Shown piece after piece: positions 26,171 through 35,197 of a stretch of DNA of 37,711 nucleotides (the first letter of the stretch is position 1; the number at the start of each line of letters is the position of its first letter). The notes beneath the pieces are model-generated. The model was not told where the DNA came from and did not search any database. It saw only the letters and a list, made by a program, of their open reading frames with translations. The position numbers and the translations under genes were made by a program. The stretch is from the NCBI GenBank assembly GCA_903903925.1, contig CAIVAU010000064.1, positions 1-37,711 on the forward strand, given 5' to 3'. The stretch is from an uncultured cyanobacterium. Its GTDB lineage: Bacteria > Cyanobacteriota > Cyanobacteriia > Cyanobacteriales > Nostocaceae.

Positions 26171-28525
26171 TTATTCTTCATCACCATAGAGATCTAAGTC
26201 GCTGGGGTCGATGTCGTTTGGTAAATACATGTTGGAGGCTTCGTCACTAGAAGTGCTAACACTCTTACCTATGACGACTCCATCATGGCCAACAGTGACT
26301 AAATCAATCTGCTGACGGTAGTAATCGACACTTTTAACCTGAACAGCTACACGATCGCCTAGTCGATAGGAAGCACGATTTTTGCGACCAAACAGTGCTT
26401 GTTGTCTAGCACGATACTCATACCAATCGTCTTTGAGAGAACTGACATGTACCAGTCCTTCCACCCGTAGGGGCATACGTGGACTACTGCTTGTCGCAGT
26501 TTCTGAGAAAGGTACTTCAATTTCTACAAAGAACCCATAGGATTGGACACCAGTAATGACGCCAGTAAAAACTTCGCCGATGCGTTGTTTCATCAGTGAA
26601 GCTCTTTGTAGCCCTGCTAAGTCGGCTTCAGCTTCTTGGACTTCTTTTTCCCGATCATTGAGCTGGACGATGACCCTAGTCAAATCGCTTTGAAGCTCTT
26701 GTTGTAATTCTGGAGGCAGAACGTTCCAGTTGATTTCACTGTGACAAGAGGAGGAGCGCAGGTCAACACGCTCTTTGACGCGGGTATTACGGCGATCGCG
26801 TCCATGTTCGATCAGTGTATGAAAGACCCTTTGCATGAGTAGATCTGGGTAACGCCGCAAGGGAGAAGCACAGTGAGTGTATTCCGGTAGTGCTAAACCA
26901 AAGTGAGGCCCTTTTGTTGTCGTATAAGTAGCCTGCTTGAGTGTATCCTGCAACAAATAGGTAAGCACTTGCTCAGATGAGGATTCTGCAAAGACCCTGG
27001 TTAGGTGTTGATAATCTAGGGGTTGGATCTCTACGTCTGGATCTAGTGACAGTTCCACACCTAAACTGATTGCCAATTTCAACATTTCCTGGACATCTTC
27101 GCCATCAGGTGCGCCTTGGACTCGCCAGATAGCAGGAACACCGAGAGCGCTCAAGTGATTTGCCATCAGTTGATTAACAAGTAGCACAAACTCTGTCAAT
27201 AGCGATCGCACAGGTAGATCATTGACTACCACAGAACCGAGAATGCCTTCATCACTGTAGGGATTTTGGCTTGGTGGCAGATTCAGTTGTAAGCCACCAC
27301 GATCCAAGCGTACCTGTTTCAAAGCTACCCGCAAAATTTCAAGTTGTCTGATCAGATCCACCACTTTAGGAGAATACTGAGCAGATTGGTTGGTGAGAAT
27401 ACTTTCTGCTTGTTGTTCACTTAGTTGCTCATCTACGTTGATCACACTTGGTTGAATTTCCCACTCCACAACTTGTCCGGATTGTGAATCAACCTTAATG
27501 AAAAAAGAGAGGGTTAGGCGATCATTTCCGGGTAGCAAAGAACAGCGTTCTACCAAGGCTTCCGGCAGCATTGGCAGTACTAATTCCCCTAAATAGACGA
27601 ACCGACCCCGCTTGAGTGCTTCTCGGTCAAGAGCTTCATCTGGTAGAACATAGTGAGAAATATCAGCAACATGAAAACCTAACAGCCAATGTCCGGCTGT
27701 CGTTTTTTCCAAGCTAAAAGCATTTTCTACCACTTTGACGTCACCGCTGTTGCCGATGATCGTCAGGGTAAACTTTTGACGTAAATCCAGTCGATTTTTC
27801 AGGTCTGCTTTCAGCAGCTTTCTGGGCAACTTTGCGGCTGCTTCTTGCACGGACTCCGGGAAAGTCCGCGAGAGGTCGTGCTTACAGGTTACCAAATCTA
27901 TATCAGCTGCTGCTTCTGCATCACTACCTAGGATTTGCACTACTCTCCCAACTGGGGGATATTGTGCCAGGGGGTAACGCAAAACTTCTACATGGGCAAG
28001 GTGATCAATGGCATGATCCAAGACTATGCCGTTCGCTAGGAGTCTGAGTTCAAACAGGAGGCGATCGTCTAAAGGTACGGCGCGAAAGCCAGCTTCTATT
28101 TGCTTAATCCGCGCTAGTAAAGTGTGATTAGAACGTTCTAGAATGAGCTTGACTTCTCCTTCTGGAGAGCGACGTCGGCTACCTTCTTTGAGAACCTTCA
28201 CCAAAACGCGATCTCCGTTCCAAGCATTGCTTAGATGGCTTTCGCGAATGTAAATGTCCTCAGCGCCTTCCACATCTTGAATGGCAAAGCAAAAGCCCTT
28301 ACTAGAACAGCGGAGTTTTGCTTCGATCATTCCTTCTTCTGTAATACGGCGATATTTGCCGCGCTCTTTCACCAAAATCCCGATTTTCTCAAGCACTTCC
28401 AAGGCAATGTGAAGTTTTTGTAAACAGTCTTCATCTTCACAGCCAAGTTTCTTTTCTAAGAGTTTACGAGCTACCAATTTATCATCTGTAAAATTGGCAA
28501 GGAGTGTAGCGATTGAAAATTCCAT
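26171..28525 (-). CDS. RNase II/RNase R-family protein with altered active site (Zam-like)
   Basis: 784 residues. Order: N-terminal winged helix (1-65), cold-shock domains (about 68-130 and 140-205), RNB domain (about 245-575) and an S1 domain (649-743). The RNB fold is clear (HWLLGFHVADISHYVLP, GRFVYLGELVLPMLPEAL, PHFGLALPEYTHCASPLRRY). In active enzymes the metal-binding signature is DxxxxxDxDD; here the site reads GDVKVVENAFSLE (residues 261-273), so the last three Asp positions are Val, Glu and Asn, and the first also seems lost. The Arg of SPLRRYP (554-560) is kept. I expect an RNA-binding protein without exonuclease activity; the second cyanobacterial RNase II homologue known as Zam is the probable relative, from memory. 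ATG 28525. Confidence 0.88.
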   Translation of the reverse strand: MEFSIATLLANFTDDKLVARKLLEKKLGCEDEDCLQKLHIALEVLEKIGILVKERGKYRRITEEGMIEAKLRCSSKGFCFAIQDVEGAEDIYIRESHLSNAWNGDRVLVKVLKEGSRRRSPEGEVKLILERSNHTLLARIKQIEAGFRAVPLDDRLLFELRLLANGIVLDHAIDHLAHVEVLRYPLAQYPPVGRVVQILGSDAEAAADIDLVTCKHDLSRTFPESVQEAAAKLPRKLLKADLKNRLDLRQKFTLTIIGNSGDVKVVENAFSLEKTTAGHWLLGFHVADISHYVLPDEALDREALKRGRFVYLGELVLPMLPEALVERCSLLPGNDRLTLSFFIKVDSQSGQVVEWEIQPSVINVDEQLSEQQAESILTNQSAQYSPKVVDLIRQLEILRVALKQVRLDRGGLQLNLPPSQNPYSDEGILGSVVVNDLPVRSLLTEFVLLVNQLMANHLSALGVPAIWRVQGAPDGEDVQEMLKLAISLGVELSLDPDVEIQPLDYQHLTRVFAESSSEQVLTYLLQDTLKQATYTTTKGPHFGLALPEYTHCASPLRRYPDLLMQRVFHTLIEHGRDRRNTRVKERVDLRSSSCHSEINWNVLPPELQQELQSDLTRVIVQLNDREKEVQEAEADLAGLQRASLMKQRIGEVFTGVITGVQSYGFFVEIEVPFSETATSSSPRMPLRVEGLVHVSSLKDDWYEYRARQQALFGRKNRASYRLGDRVAVQVKSVDYYRQQIDLVTVGHDGVVIGKSVSTSSDEASNMYLPNDIDPSDLDLYGDEE

Positions 28526-28663
28526 GCAGTGAACCGACCTTTGGTCAAAACATCATTTTTTGTTTGATCTGGTTCTTTGCTGTATACCCTCATGACCTAC
28601 AGACATTAGCTAGAGACTAATTTCTCTAAGGCTGGGTACTACACGAACAATCCAGGGTTGCTT

Positions 28664-28847
28664 GGGTAAAAGTACCTGACTCTTGCAATCTGACAAAGCA
28701 CGCCTGGTAACCGATTGGGGACCCACTTAGTCATAATGCGACGAGTCTTTGAGAGGCTTTGTAAGGGAGAACTCTCAATGCTGCCCGCGCATCGTTTGGG
28801 GAAACCGCAGGTGTCTGATTGTAAGCGAGTGAAGGTACTTTTACGCC
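28664..28847 (+). ncRNA. ssrS: Structured RNA candidate, 6S RNA-like
   Basis: A chain of nested complementary segments forms one long bulged hairpin of about 180 bases: GTAAAAGTACC (28666-28676) with GGTACTTTTAC (28834-28844); ACTC with GAGT (28679-28682/28827-28830); TTGCAATC with GATTGTAA (28683-28690/28817-28824, one G-U pair, which points to the plus strand); GACA/TGTC; CCTG/CAGG (28703-28706/28808-28811); then a large central bubble; ATGCG/CGCAT (28736-28740/28788-28792); TTGAGAG/CTCTCAA (28749-28755/28772-28778). A small hairpin GTTT-GGGG-AAAC (28794-28805) lies on the 3' side of the bubble. Length, central bubble and 3'-side hairpin are those of 6S RNA, which binds RNA polymerase. I did not recognise the primary sequence. 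Confidence 0.6.
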
Positions 28848-28860
28848 ATTAGACTCTGAT

Positions 28861-29178
28861 TTTTACCGAGGAGAAACTGCCGACAAGAGCAATTGGCCCA
28901 TATGTAGAATCGGTCACAATTGGGTCAGCAGCTTAACAAGCAGTGAGGACGAACCATTACTTCATTATTGTAGATTTAGAGCGTACTTCCAGAAAATAGT
29001 TCTGAATATGAGTTGGGTAATTAGTATAGCATTCTATAGCTAGACCACTTAGGGTAAGTTAGCAGTAGTCAAAAATTTACATAGAAAGCCTGATGCTGCA
29101 ATCTAAACAAGGGATTAGTGTGCAAAGAACACATTGATTACTGAGCGTTTCGCTTTAAATGGAGTGAATATAGCGCTT
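28861..29178. other. Intergenic region without recognised gene
   Basis: AT-rich spacer after the RNA candidate. No open frame, tRNA or clear terminator beyond the TTTTT at about 28861-28865. CAATTGG/CAATTGGG repeats occur at about 28890-28925. Confidence 0.4.
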
Positions 29179-29211
29179 CTAACTCCTGACTCCTACCTCC
29201 TAACTCCTAAC

Positions 29212-29355
29212 TTAGGAATTCGTCGTCCCCAATCTTGATACATAATCTCGCACAGCCTCACGAACTAATTCGTTGATGGAACGTTCAAGCTTTTCGCTCC
29301 ATTTCCTCAAATCCTCATGCTCTCTATCTGAAAATCTGATATTCAGTGCTTTCAT
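29212..29355 (-). CDS. Orphan ribbon-helix-helix (CopG/Arc-like) protein, 47 aa
   Basis: MKALNIRFSDREHEDLRKWS, then EKLERSINELVREAVRDYVS: the strand NIRFSD, a first helix, the turn RSINELV and a second helix are a complete ribbon-helix-helix unit, as in CopG-type repressors and antitoxins. No toxin gene lies downstream on the same strand, so it is either an orphan antitoxin or a plain repressor. ATG 29355. Dyad sequences 21-41 bases upstream look like its operator. The stop codon borders CTAACTCCTAACT repeat DNA. Confidence 0.65.
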   Translation of the reverse strand: MKALNIRFSDREHEDLRKWSEKLERSINELVREAVRDYVSRLGTTNS

Positions 29356-29375
29356 AGGTGTTTTTGGTGCGAAAT

Positions 29376-29396
29376 TAGTACTATACTAGCACTAGT
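29376..29396. promoter_or_regulatory. Probable operator of the ribbon-helix-helix gene
   Basis: Two adjacent dyads: TAGTACTA (29376-29383) and ACTAG-CA-CTAGT (29385-29396). Position and tandem palindromic form fit ribbon-helix-helix autorepression. Confidence 0.4.
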
Positions 29397-29603
29397 TGTA
29401 ATTTTCACTTAATTATTTGAAAACACTTACAGCAAAATTCAGGGAGTAAGGAGTCAGAAGTCAGAAGTAAAAAAGGCTCTATGTCTAACTTTTAGGCAAA
29501 AGCATTGTACTTCATATGTTGTGGCTATACTTTTTGACTCCACCTGTACCGCAAAACGGTTAGGCATGAGTCGTTCATCAAACCTAAGATTGGTAAAAGT
29601 ATT

Positions 29604-30548
29604 ATGTTTGCTCAATTTCAGAGCTTGTATCCCCAAGGCAGTCTTATTTCTGAATTAGTGCAAATTGATCATGGGAAATATATTGTCCGAGCAAGCGTGC
29701 AGATTGAAGGTGTCACCCGTGCTACTGGTATGGCTGCTGCAGAAACACTGGAAGAAGCAGAAGACCGCGCTAGGAGTAGGGCGTTGATGGTTTTGGGAAT
29801 AACAAGCACGACACAGGGATCGGCTGCATCTTCTTTAAAACCAACAATGCAGATTAAGCCAAGCCCAACACTCGTCACAACAAGTGGATTGAGTGAGTCG
29901 TCTGCGTATTCCACTACCATAGACTCTTTTCCCCAAAAAGAAGTAACTGTTGCCATACCCACCAGCAGCGTTAATACTCAAGATTTAGGGCAACGCTTTC
30001 CTGTAAGTCAACCAACAGAAGCAACTGTTTCTACATCCACCAGCAGCGTTAATACCCAAGATTTAGGGCAACGCTTTCCTGTAAGTCAACCAACAGAAGC
30101 AACTGTTTCCACACCCATCAGCAGCGTTAATACTCAAGATTTAGGGCAACGCTTTCCTGTAAGTCAACCAACAGAAGACCTACTAGACACCCTAGGGGAA
30201 GATTTGGGGATCATGTCTGTTAAACAGTTTGAACACAATCCCTTACCAGAAATTTCTACCAGTAATGTAACTCCCTTTGCACCCCGCAGTTATACCCCTC
30301 AACCGGATGTGGGAACACCAACTACAAAGAAAAACAAAAAGAGTGAACCAGTGGATCACTCAGATACGATCGCTAAAATCGATGTCGAAATGCAGCGCTT
30401 AAGCTGGACAACAGAACAGGGACGAGATCATCTCAAAAAAACCTATGGCAAGCGAGCCCGTAGTTTACTTGACCCAGAGGAATTGTTGGATTTCCTCAAA
30501 TATTTAGAATCTCAGACAACACCAATAGATCCATTAGCGGGATTTTAA
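29604..30548 (+). CDS. Cyanobacterial hypothetical protein with Rad52-like N-terminal domain and 26-residue repeats
   Basis: 314 residues. The N-terminal part (residues about 15-70: YIVRASVQIEGVTRATGMAA and TLEEAEDRARSRALMVLGI) resembles the strand-strand-helix core of Rad52/22-like annealing proteins. The middle contains three tandem 26-residue units (SSVNTQDLGQRFPVSQPTEA...), 78 bases each, starting at 29963, 30041 and 30119. The C-terminal segment IAKIDVEMQRLSWTTEQGRD, then KKTYGKRARSLLDPEELLDF is helical and conserved-looking. A role in DNA annealing or repair is possible but only from a weak resemblance. Confidence 0.65.
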   Translation: MFAQFQSLYPQGSLISELVQIDHGKYIVRASVQIEGVTRATGMAAAETLEEAEDRARSRALMVLGITSTTQGSAASSLKPTMQIKPSPTLVTTSGLSESSAYSTTIDSFPQKEVTVAIPTSSVNTQDLGQRFPVSQPTEATVSTSTSSVNTQDLGQRFPVSQPTEATVSTPISSVNTQDLGQRFPVSQPTEDLLDTLGEDLGIMSVKQFEHNPLPEISTSNVTPFAPRSYTPQPDVGTPTTKKNKKSEPVDHSDTIAKIDVEMQRLSWTTEQGRDHLKKTYGKRARSLLDPEELLDFLKYLESQTTPIDPLAGF

Positions 30549-30614
30549 TTGGGCAGGGGGCAGGGGGGATTGGTAAGTGATGATTTTTCCCTTCCAATGC
30601 CCAATGCCCATTAA

Positions 30615-31226
30615 TTATTGCCCAATCACAGCCATTGGACGGCTACCAGCAGCGTGACGGTCAATCACCTGATCGATCAAGCCATAGTCCTTAGCTTCAT
30701 GAGGTGACATGAAAAAGTCCCTTTCGGTATCTTCGGCAATCTTATCTAAGGGCTGACCAGTGTGTTCAGCTAAAAACTCATTCAGCCGTTGCTTGTGATA
30801 GAGAATTTCGCGGGCTTGAATTTCAATATCAGTTGCTTGTCCTTGAGCACCACCTAGAGGTTGATGAATCATAATCCGAGAATGAGGTAAACTCATCCGC
30901 TTACCCTTAGCACCTGCGCTGAGGAGGAAAGCACCCATACTTGCTGCAAGCCCAGTACAAATAGTACAGACTTTTGGGCGGATATGTTTCATCGTGTCAA
31001 AAATACCCATTCCTGCCGTCACTGAACCACCAGGAGAATTTATGTACATATAAATATCTTTCTCTGGGTCTTCAGCATCCAAAAATAGCAGTTGGGCAAC
31101 AATTAAGTTAGCTACGCTGTCATCTACTGGTTGTCCCAAAAATAAGATGCGCTCACGTAACAGTCGTGAGTAGATATCAAAGGCGCGTTCGCCACGACCC
31201 GATTGTTCAATAACGATGGGAATCAT
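30615..31226 (-). CDS. clpP: ATP-dependent Clp protease proteolytic subunit
   Basis: 203 residues, with catalytic Ser96 in [10 protein letters not shown], His121 in [11 protein letters not shown] and Asp170 in [10 protein letters not shown]; the spacings equal those of known ClpP enzymes. [17 protein letters not shown] forms the oxyanion loop. It degrades proteins delivered by Clp ATPases. Cyanobacteria carry several clpP paralogues; this one is a complete, canonical ClpP rather than the inactive ClpR type. ATG 31226. No clpX follows in the window. Confidence 0.97.
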   Translation of the reverse strand: MIPIVIEQSGRGERAFDIYSRLLRERILFLGQPVDDSVANLIVAQLLFLDAEDPEKDIYMYINSPGGSVTAGMGIFDTMKHIRPKVCTICTGLAASMGAFLLSAGAKGKRMSLPHSRIMIHQPLGGAQGQATDIEIQAREILYHKQRLNEFLAEHTGQPLDKIAEDTERDFFMSPHEAKDYGLIDQVIDRHAAGSRPMAVIGQ

Positions 31227-31587
31227 GTAGCTTATTTGTAACTATTTTACATTTATTTTAACGATTACAGCCAATGATTGTACAAGGGAAAAGTTAGGAG
31301 TTAGGAGTGGAGAGGAGTTTCTTTCATTCGTAGGGGGTAGTAGGCTGCCCGTGGGGCGATCCCTCCTGAGGTCGAGGCTGCGCCAACGCGAACAGGCGTG
31401 GAACCTACACCTTACACTCCAGATGCCTCTACACCCATTTTTCGGTCAGGTTACGGCAAGGTGGTCACCATTCATACTGGTACATTTCCGGAAGCTAATC
31501 ATCCATTTTTGTATATCAATAGTATTAGGTGGATTCGCGCAATCCGTTCTAGGGTAAAAAACATCCACCATTCGATAGGACCCTACC

Positions 31588-31743
31588 ATGCTGGAAAAAC
31601 TTTATCAAGCTGCCATCATCACCTTTTTACTTTATCTGATAGCAGGTCTTAGCCCAGCTACCACAACTCAGACGAAGGCAGCATCAAACAACAATACAAC
31701 ATCGACTTCAATTGTTAGAGAGCTACTTAGCTTCCGCCAGTAA
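31588..31743 (+). CDS. Possible small secreted peptide, 51 aa
   Basis: [20 protein letters not shown], then [20 protein letters not shown]: a basic start, one hydrophobic helix and an SPA/TKA cleavage-like region, then a Ser/Thr/Asn-rich mature end. ATG 31588 follows ATAGGA by seven bases. It ends 104 bases before the DUF255 gene. Conservation is unknown, so the call is tentative. Confidence 0.4.
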   Translation: MLEKLYQAAIITFLLYLIAGLSPATTTQTKAASNNNTTSTSIVRELLSFRQ

Positions 31744-31846
31744 AAGTTGCTCAAGCCAGAGAATCTGTTCTCCAGACTGGTTGAGTGTGTCTACATTATT
31801 GGAAAAAGGTAGACTTAGCAGAGAAGGCACTCAGAAGCACTCTATT

Positions 31847-33928
31847 ATGACTAATCGCCTTGCTAAAGCTAAGAGTCTATACCTCCGCAAACACGCTGAA
31901 AACCCAATTGATTGGTGGTCTTGGTGCGATGAAGCACTCAAAACTGCCAAGGCGGAGAATAAACCAATATTTCTCTCAATTGGCTATTCTAGCTGTCACT
32001 GGTGTACTGTGATGGAAGGGGAGGCTTTCTCTGATCCGGGGATCGCCGAGTACATGAACGCGAATTTCCTTCCCATCAAAGTAGACAGAGAAGAAAGACC
32101 AGACATTGACAGCATTTATATGCAAGCTTTGCAGATGATGACTGGTCAGGGAGGTTGGCCGCTAAATATCTTTTTGTCTCCAGAGGATTTAGTGCCTTTT
32201 TTTGGTGGGACATACTTTCCGGTAGAACCCCGCTATGGTCGTCCAGGATTTTTGCAAGTGCTAAGCGCACTTCGTCGCTACTACGACACAGAAAAAAAAG
32301 ACTTGAATGAACGCAAAGCTGTCATTATCGAGTCACTCCTCACCTCTGCTATTTTACAGCAAGATAGTACAGCACAGTCTCAAGACAATGAATTACTGCG
32401 GCAAGGCTGGGAAACCAGTACCAGGATTATTACGTCTCATCAGCAGGGAAATAGTTTCCCCATGATCCCCTACGCGGAATTAGCACTGCGCTTAACTAGA
32501 TTTAATTGGGAACGGGAATCGAGTCATAATGGCTTACAGGTTTGTACCCAAAGGGGATTAGACTTAGCGCTGGGGGGGATTTATGACCATGTGGCTGGTG
32601 GGTTTCACCGCTACACCGTTGACCATACTTGGACAGTGCCGCACTTTGAAAAAATGCTCTACGACAATGGTCAAATTGTGGAGTATCTAGCCTCTTTATG
32701 GAGTGCAGGAGTACAGGAAGAAGCGATCAGGAGGGCGATCGCAGGTACTTTCCAATGGCTGAAGCGGGAAATGACTGCACCTGAGGGTTACTTTTTTGCG
32801 GCTCAAGATGCTGATAGTTTCCACAGCCCAACAGATATAGAACCAGAGGAAGGAGCGTTTTATGTCTGGAGTTATAGCGAATTGGAACAACTGCTCACTC
32901 CTGATGAACTAACGGAATTACAACAGCAGTTTACCGTGACGCCTAACGGCAACTTTGAAGGCAAAAATGTGTTGCAAAGGCGTTATGCAGAAAAACTGAG
33001 TGAAACCCTAGAAACATCACTCTCCAAGCTTTTTGCTGCTCGTTATGGTGTGGTAGAAGCAACGTTTCCCCCAGCCCGTAATAACCAGGAAGCAAAAAGT
33101 GGAAATTGGCAAGGACGTATTCCAGCAGTGACAGATACAAAGATGATTGTTGCTTGGAATAGCTTGATGATTTCTGGTTTGGCAAAAGCCTATGGGGTAT
33201 TTCGACAACCAGAGTATCTGGAACTAGCATCCATTGCAGCGAATTTCATCCTGGATCATCAGTTTGTGGATGGGCGGTTCTATCGACTGAATTATGAAGG
33301 GATCGCGACTGTGCTAGCACAATCTGAAGATTACGCCTTTTTTATCAAAGCGTTGCTGGATTTACACCAAGCTTCTCTTTTAATGGGGAGTGGGGGGGAA
33401 CTAATTCCTAATTCTTCTTTTTGGTTAGACAAGGCAGTCGTCTTGCAGGAAGAATTTGACGAATTTCTTTGGAGTGTGGAACTGGGTGGTTATTATAACA
33501 CATCAAGTGACGCAAGTCAAGACTTAATCGTGCGGGAACGTAGTTATGTGGATAATGCCACACCCTCAGCGAATGGCTGCGCGATCGCCAACCTTGTCCG
33601 TCTCGCCCTCCTCACTGACAATCTTCATTATCTAGATTTAGCCGAGCAAGGATTGAAAGCTTTCAGAACTGTAATGGAGAGCGCCCCCCAAGCTTGTCCA
33701 AGTTTGTTTGTAGCCCTAGATTGGTATCGAAACTCTACCTTGATTCGTACAACAACCGAGCAGATAAACTCTCTCATACCCCAGTATTTACCCACGGCAA
33801 TGTTTGTAGCAAATGTACCAGAGGGTAGCATCGGCTTAGTTTGCCAAGGATTAAAATGTCTTCCAGCCGCCGCAAATGTAGAGCAGTTTTTAGAGCAAGT
33901 TCAGCAAAGTCAAATACGGGGATCGTAG
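31847..33928 (+). CDS. Thioredoxin-domain protein (DUF255/YyaL family)
   Basis: 693 residues from ATG 31847 ([20 protein letters not shown]); the frame extends upstream to 31712 but those residues are not family-like. The N-terminal thioredoxin-like domain has [10 protein letters not shown] and the redox-type CHWC at residues 50-53, then [16 protein letters not shown] and [17 protein letters not shown]. The rest is an (alpha/alpha)6-barrel, as in six-hairpin glycosidases ([41 protein letters not shown]). Relatives include human SPATA20; function unclear. The stop TAG is supplied by a dispersed GC-rich repeat. Confidence 0.9.
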   Translation: MTNRLAKAKSLYLRKHAENPIDWWSWCDEALKTAKAENKPIFLSIGYSSCHWCTVMEGEAFSDPGIAEYMNANFLPIKVDREERPDIDSIYMQALQMMTGQGGWPLNIFLSPEDLVPFFGGTYFPVEPRYGRPGFLQVLSALRRYYDTEKKDLNERKAVIIESLLTSAILQQDSTAQSQDNELLRQGWETSTRIITSHQQGNSFPMIPYAELALRLTRFNWERESSHNGLQVCTQRGLDLALGGIYDHVAGGFHRYTVDHTWTVPHFEKMLYDNGQIVEYLASLWSAGVQEEAIRRAIAGTFQWLKREMTAPEGYFFAAQDADSFHSPTDIEPEEGAFYVWSYSELEQLLTPDELTELQQQFTVTPNGNFEGKNVLQRRYAEKLSETLETSLSKLFAARYGVVEATFPPARNNQEAKSGNWQGRIPAVTDTKMIVAWNSLMISGLAKAYGVFRQPEYLELASIAANFILDHQFVDGRFYRLNYEGIATVLAQSEDYAFFIKALLDLHQASLLMGSGGELIPNSSFWLDKAVVLQEEFDEFLWSVELGGYYNTSSDASQDLIVRERSYVDNATPSANGCAIANLVRLALLTDNLHYLDLAEQGLKAFRTVMESAPQACPSLFVALDWYRNSTLIRTTTEQINSLIPQYLPTAMFVANVPEGSIGLVCQGLKCLPAAANVEQFLEQVQQSQIRGS

Positions 33929-33948
33929 GGGCGGGGTCTCCCCGCCCT
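33924..33948. repeat. Dispersed hairpin repeat, copy 1 (GGGCGGGG-TCT-CCCCGCCC)
   Basis: The 25 bases CGTAGGGGCGGGGTCT... are identical to those at 35993-36017. The 8-bp GC stem has a three-base loop. The TAG inside it is the stop of the DUF255 gene, and mobA begins nine bases after the element, so it may modulate mobA expression. Confidence 0.75.
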
Positions 33949-33956
33949 CTTAACAA

Positions 33957-34592
33957 ATGACATATAACACACGTAGCAAATTAACACCAATCATTTTGGC
34001 AGGAGGTAGAAGTTCTCGTATGGGACAGGATAAAGCCTTGATTCCTATTCAAGGTGTACCCATGTTGCAATTAGTTTGTCGGGTTGCTGAAAGTTGTGCT
34101 GATACAGTTTACATCGTCACTCCTTGGCAAGAGCGCTATGAACACTTAGTCTCACCTAAAAGCCAATTTATCCGGGAAGTATTTTCATCCGAAGAAGAAG
34201 CAACACCGCTACCTCATGGACCATTAGTTGGATTTGCCCAAGGATTGACCCATGTGCAAACAGAATGGGTGTTACTACTCGCGTGCGATTTACCTAAGCT
34301 GCGAGTTGAAGTGTTGCAGGATTGGACAGATCGATTAGATAGCGTTGAGGATGAGGCGATCGCTGCTTTGGCTCATCATGATAAAGGATGGGAACCTTTG
34401 TGTGGTTTTTATCGCCGTCGCTGTTTACCAACCTTGATCGAGTTTATCAATCAGGGGGGGCGATCGTTTCAAGGGTGGTTGAAGCAACATCCCGTCCAAC
34501 TTTTACCCTTACCAGAACCCGAAATGCTTTTTAACTGTAATACCCCAGAGGACTTACTTCAATCTAGAAATGATCACATTCAAGCCCTGTAA
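33957..34592 (+). CDS. mobA: Molybdenum cofactor guanylyltransferase
   Basis: 211 residues. It adds GMP to molybdopterin, making MGD, used by enzymes such as nitrate reductase. Seen: the GTP-binding PIILAGGRSSRMGQDKALIP, LPHGPLVGFAQGL, the metal-binding Asp in LLLACDLPKL, and EPLCGFYRRRCLP. ATG 33957. It overlaps by 13 bases the end of the convergent FAD monooxygenase remnant. Confidence 0.92.
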   Translation: MTYNTRSKLTPIILAGGRSSRMGQDKALIPIQGVPMLQLVCRVAESCADTVYIVTPWQERYEHLVSPKSQFIREVFSSEEEATPLPHGPLVGFAQGLTHVQTEWVLLLACDLPKLRVEVLQDWTDRLDSVEDEAIAALAHHDKGWEPLCGFYRRRCLPTLIEFINQGGRSFQGWLKQHPVQLLPLPEPEMLFNCNTPEDLLQSRNDHIQAL

Positions 34593-35167
34593 GCGTGAAG
34601 GGACTTAAAACTGTTGTGAATAACTCGCTTCATCAGCTTCATCAATACCTCTCGTAGTCGCACAGCAACACGGTTTTCCAATTGACCCATCCGTCCTGAC
34701 CGCAACGACTGTTCAACTATCGCTTTAGTGCGAGCAAACCTCTGTGATTCGTACTGTTGGAAAGCCGCTATAGGATCTGAATTTGCCAGCAAACACTTAG
34801 TGATAACAAGCGCATCTTCCAGCGCCATACACGCACCTTGTCCTAAAGTTGGCAATGTTGGATGTGCAGCATCACCCAGCAGCGTGACGTTGTGCTGACC
34901 CCAAGGTCGAACAGGTACGCGGTCATAGAGATCAGTCTTGAGGATATTTGCTTCATCCGTCGCCGTAATCAATTCAGGAATACATGTGTACCAATCTTGA
35001 AACAGTTCCTGAAGCTCTCTTTTACGCCCAACCGCCGCATCAGCTTGTCCTTCTGGTGCTTTGGCTGCTGCGTACCAGTACATACGCCCTTTACCAATCG
35101 TTACAAATCCAAAAGCTTTACCAAGACCAAAAAACTCCCTGATGAAACCAGATGTACTCCAATCCAT
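34580..35167 (-). pseudogene. 5'-truncated FAD-dependent monooxygenase
   Basis: 195 residues that match only the C-terminal half of UbiH/zeaxanthin epoxidase-like monooxygenases. It begins at the substrate-domain strands (REFFGLGKAFGFVTIGKGRM), includes the FAD-binding VTLLGDAAHPTLPTLGQGA and MALEDALV, and ends in a helical tail. The N-terminal GxGxxG dinucleotide fold and about 180-200 residues are missing; a TGA lies five bases before ATG 35167. Without the first FAD half it cannot be an active enzyme, although the frame itself is undamaged. Confidence 0.7.
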
Positions 35168-35197
35168 TATTCAACGCATTAGTTTTGGAGATTTGCC

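Noticed and set aside
28664..28847. tmRNA or RNase P RNA as identity of the structured RNA
   Set aside because: Too short for either, with no tRNA-like ends, no tag reading frame and no RNase P core sequence seen.
30549..30614. Terminator between the Rad52-like gene and clpP
   Set aside because: Only GGGCAGG-type repeats and CCAATGCCCAATGCCCA units are present; no stable stem followed by T tract.
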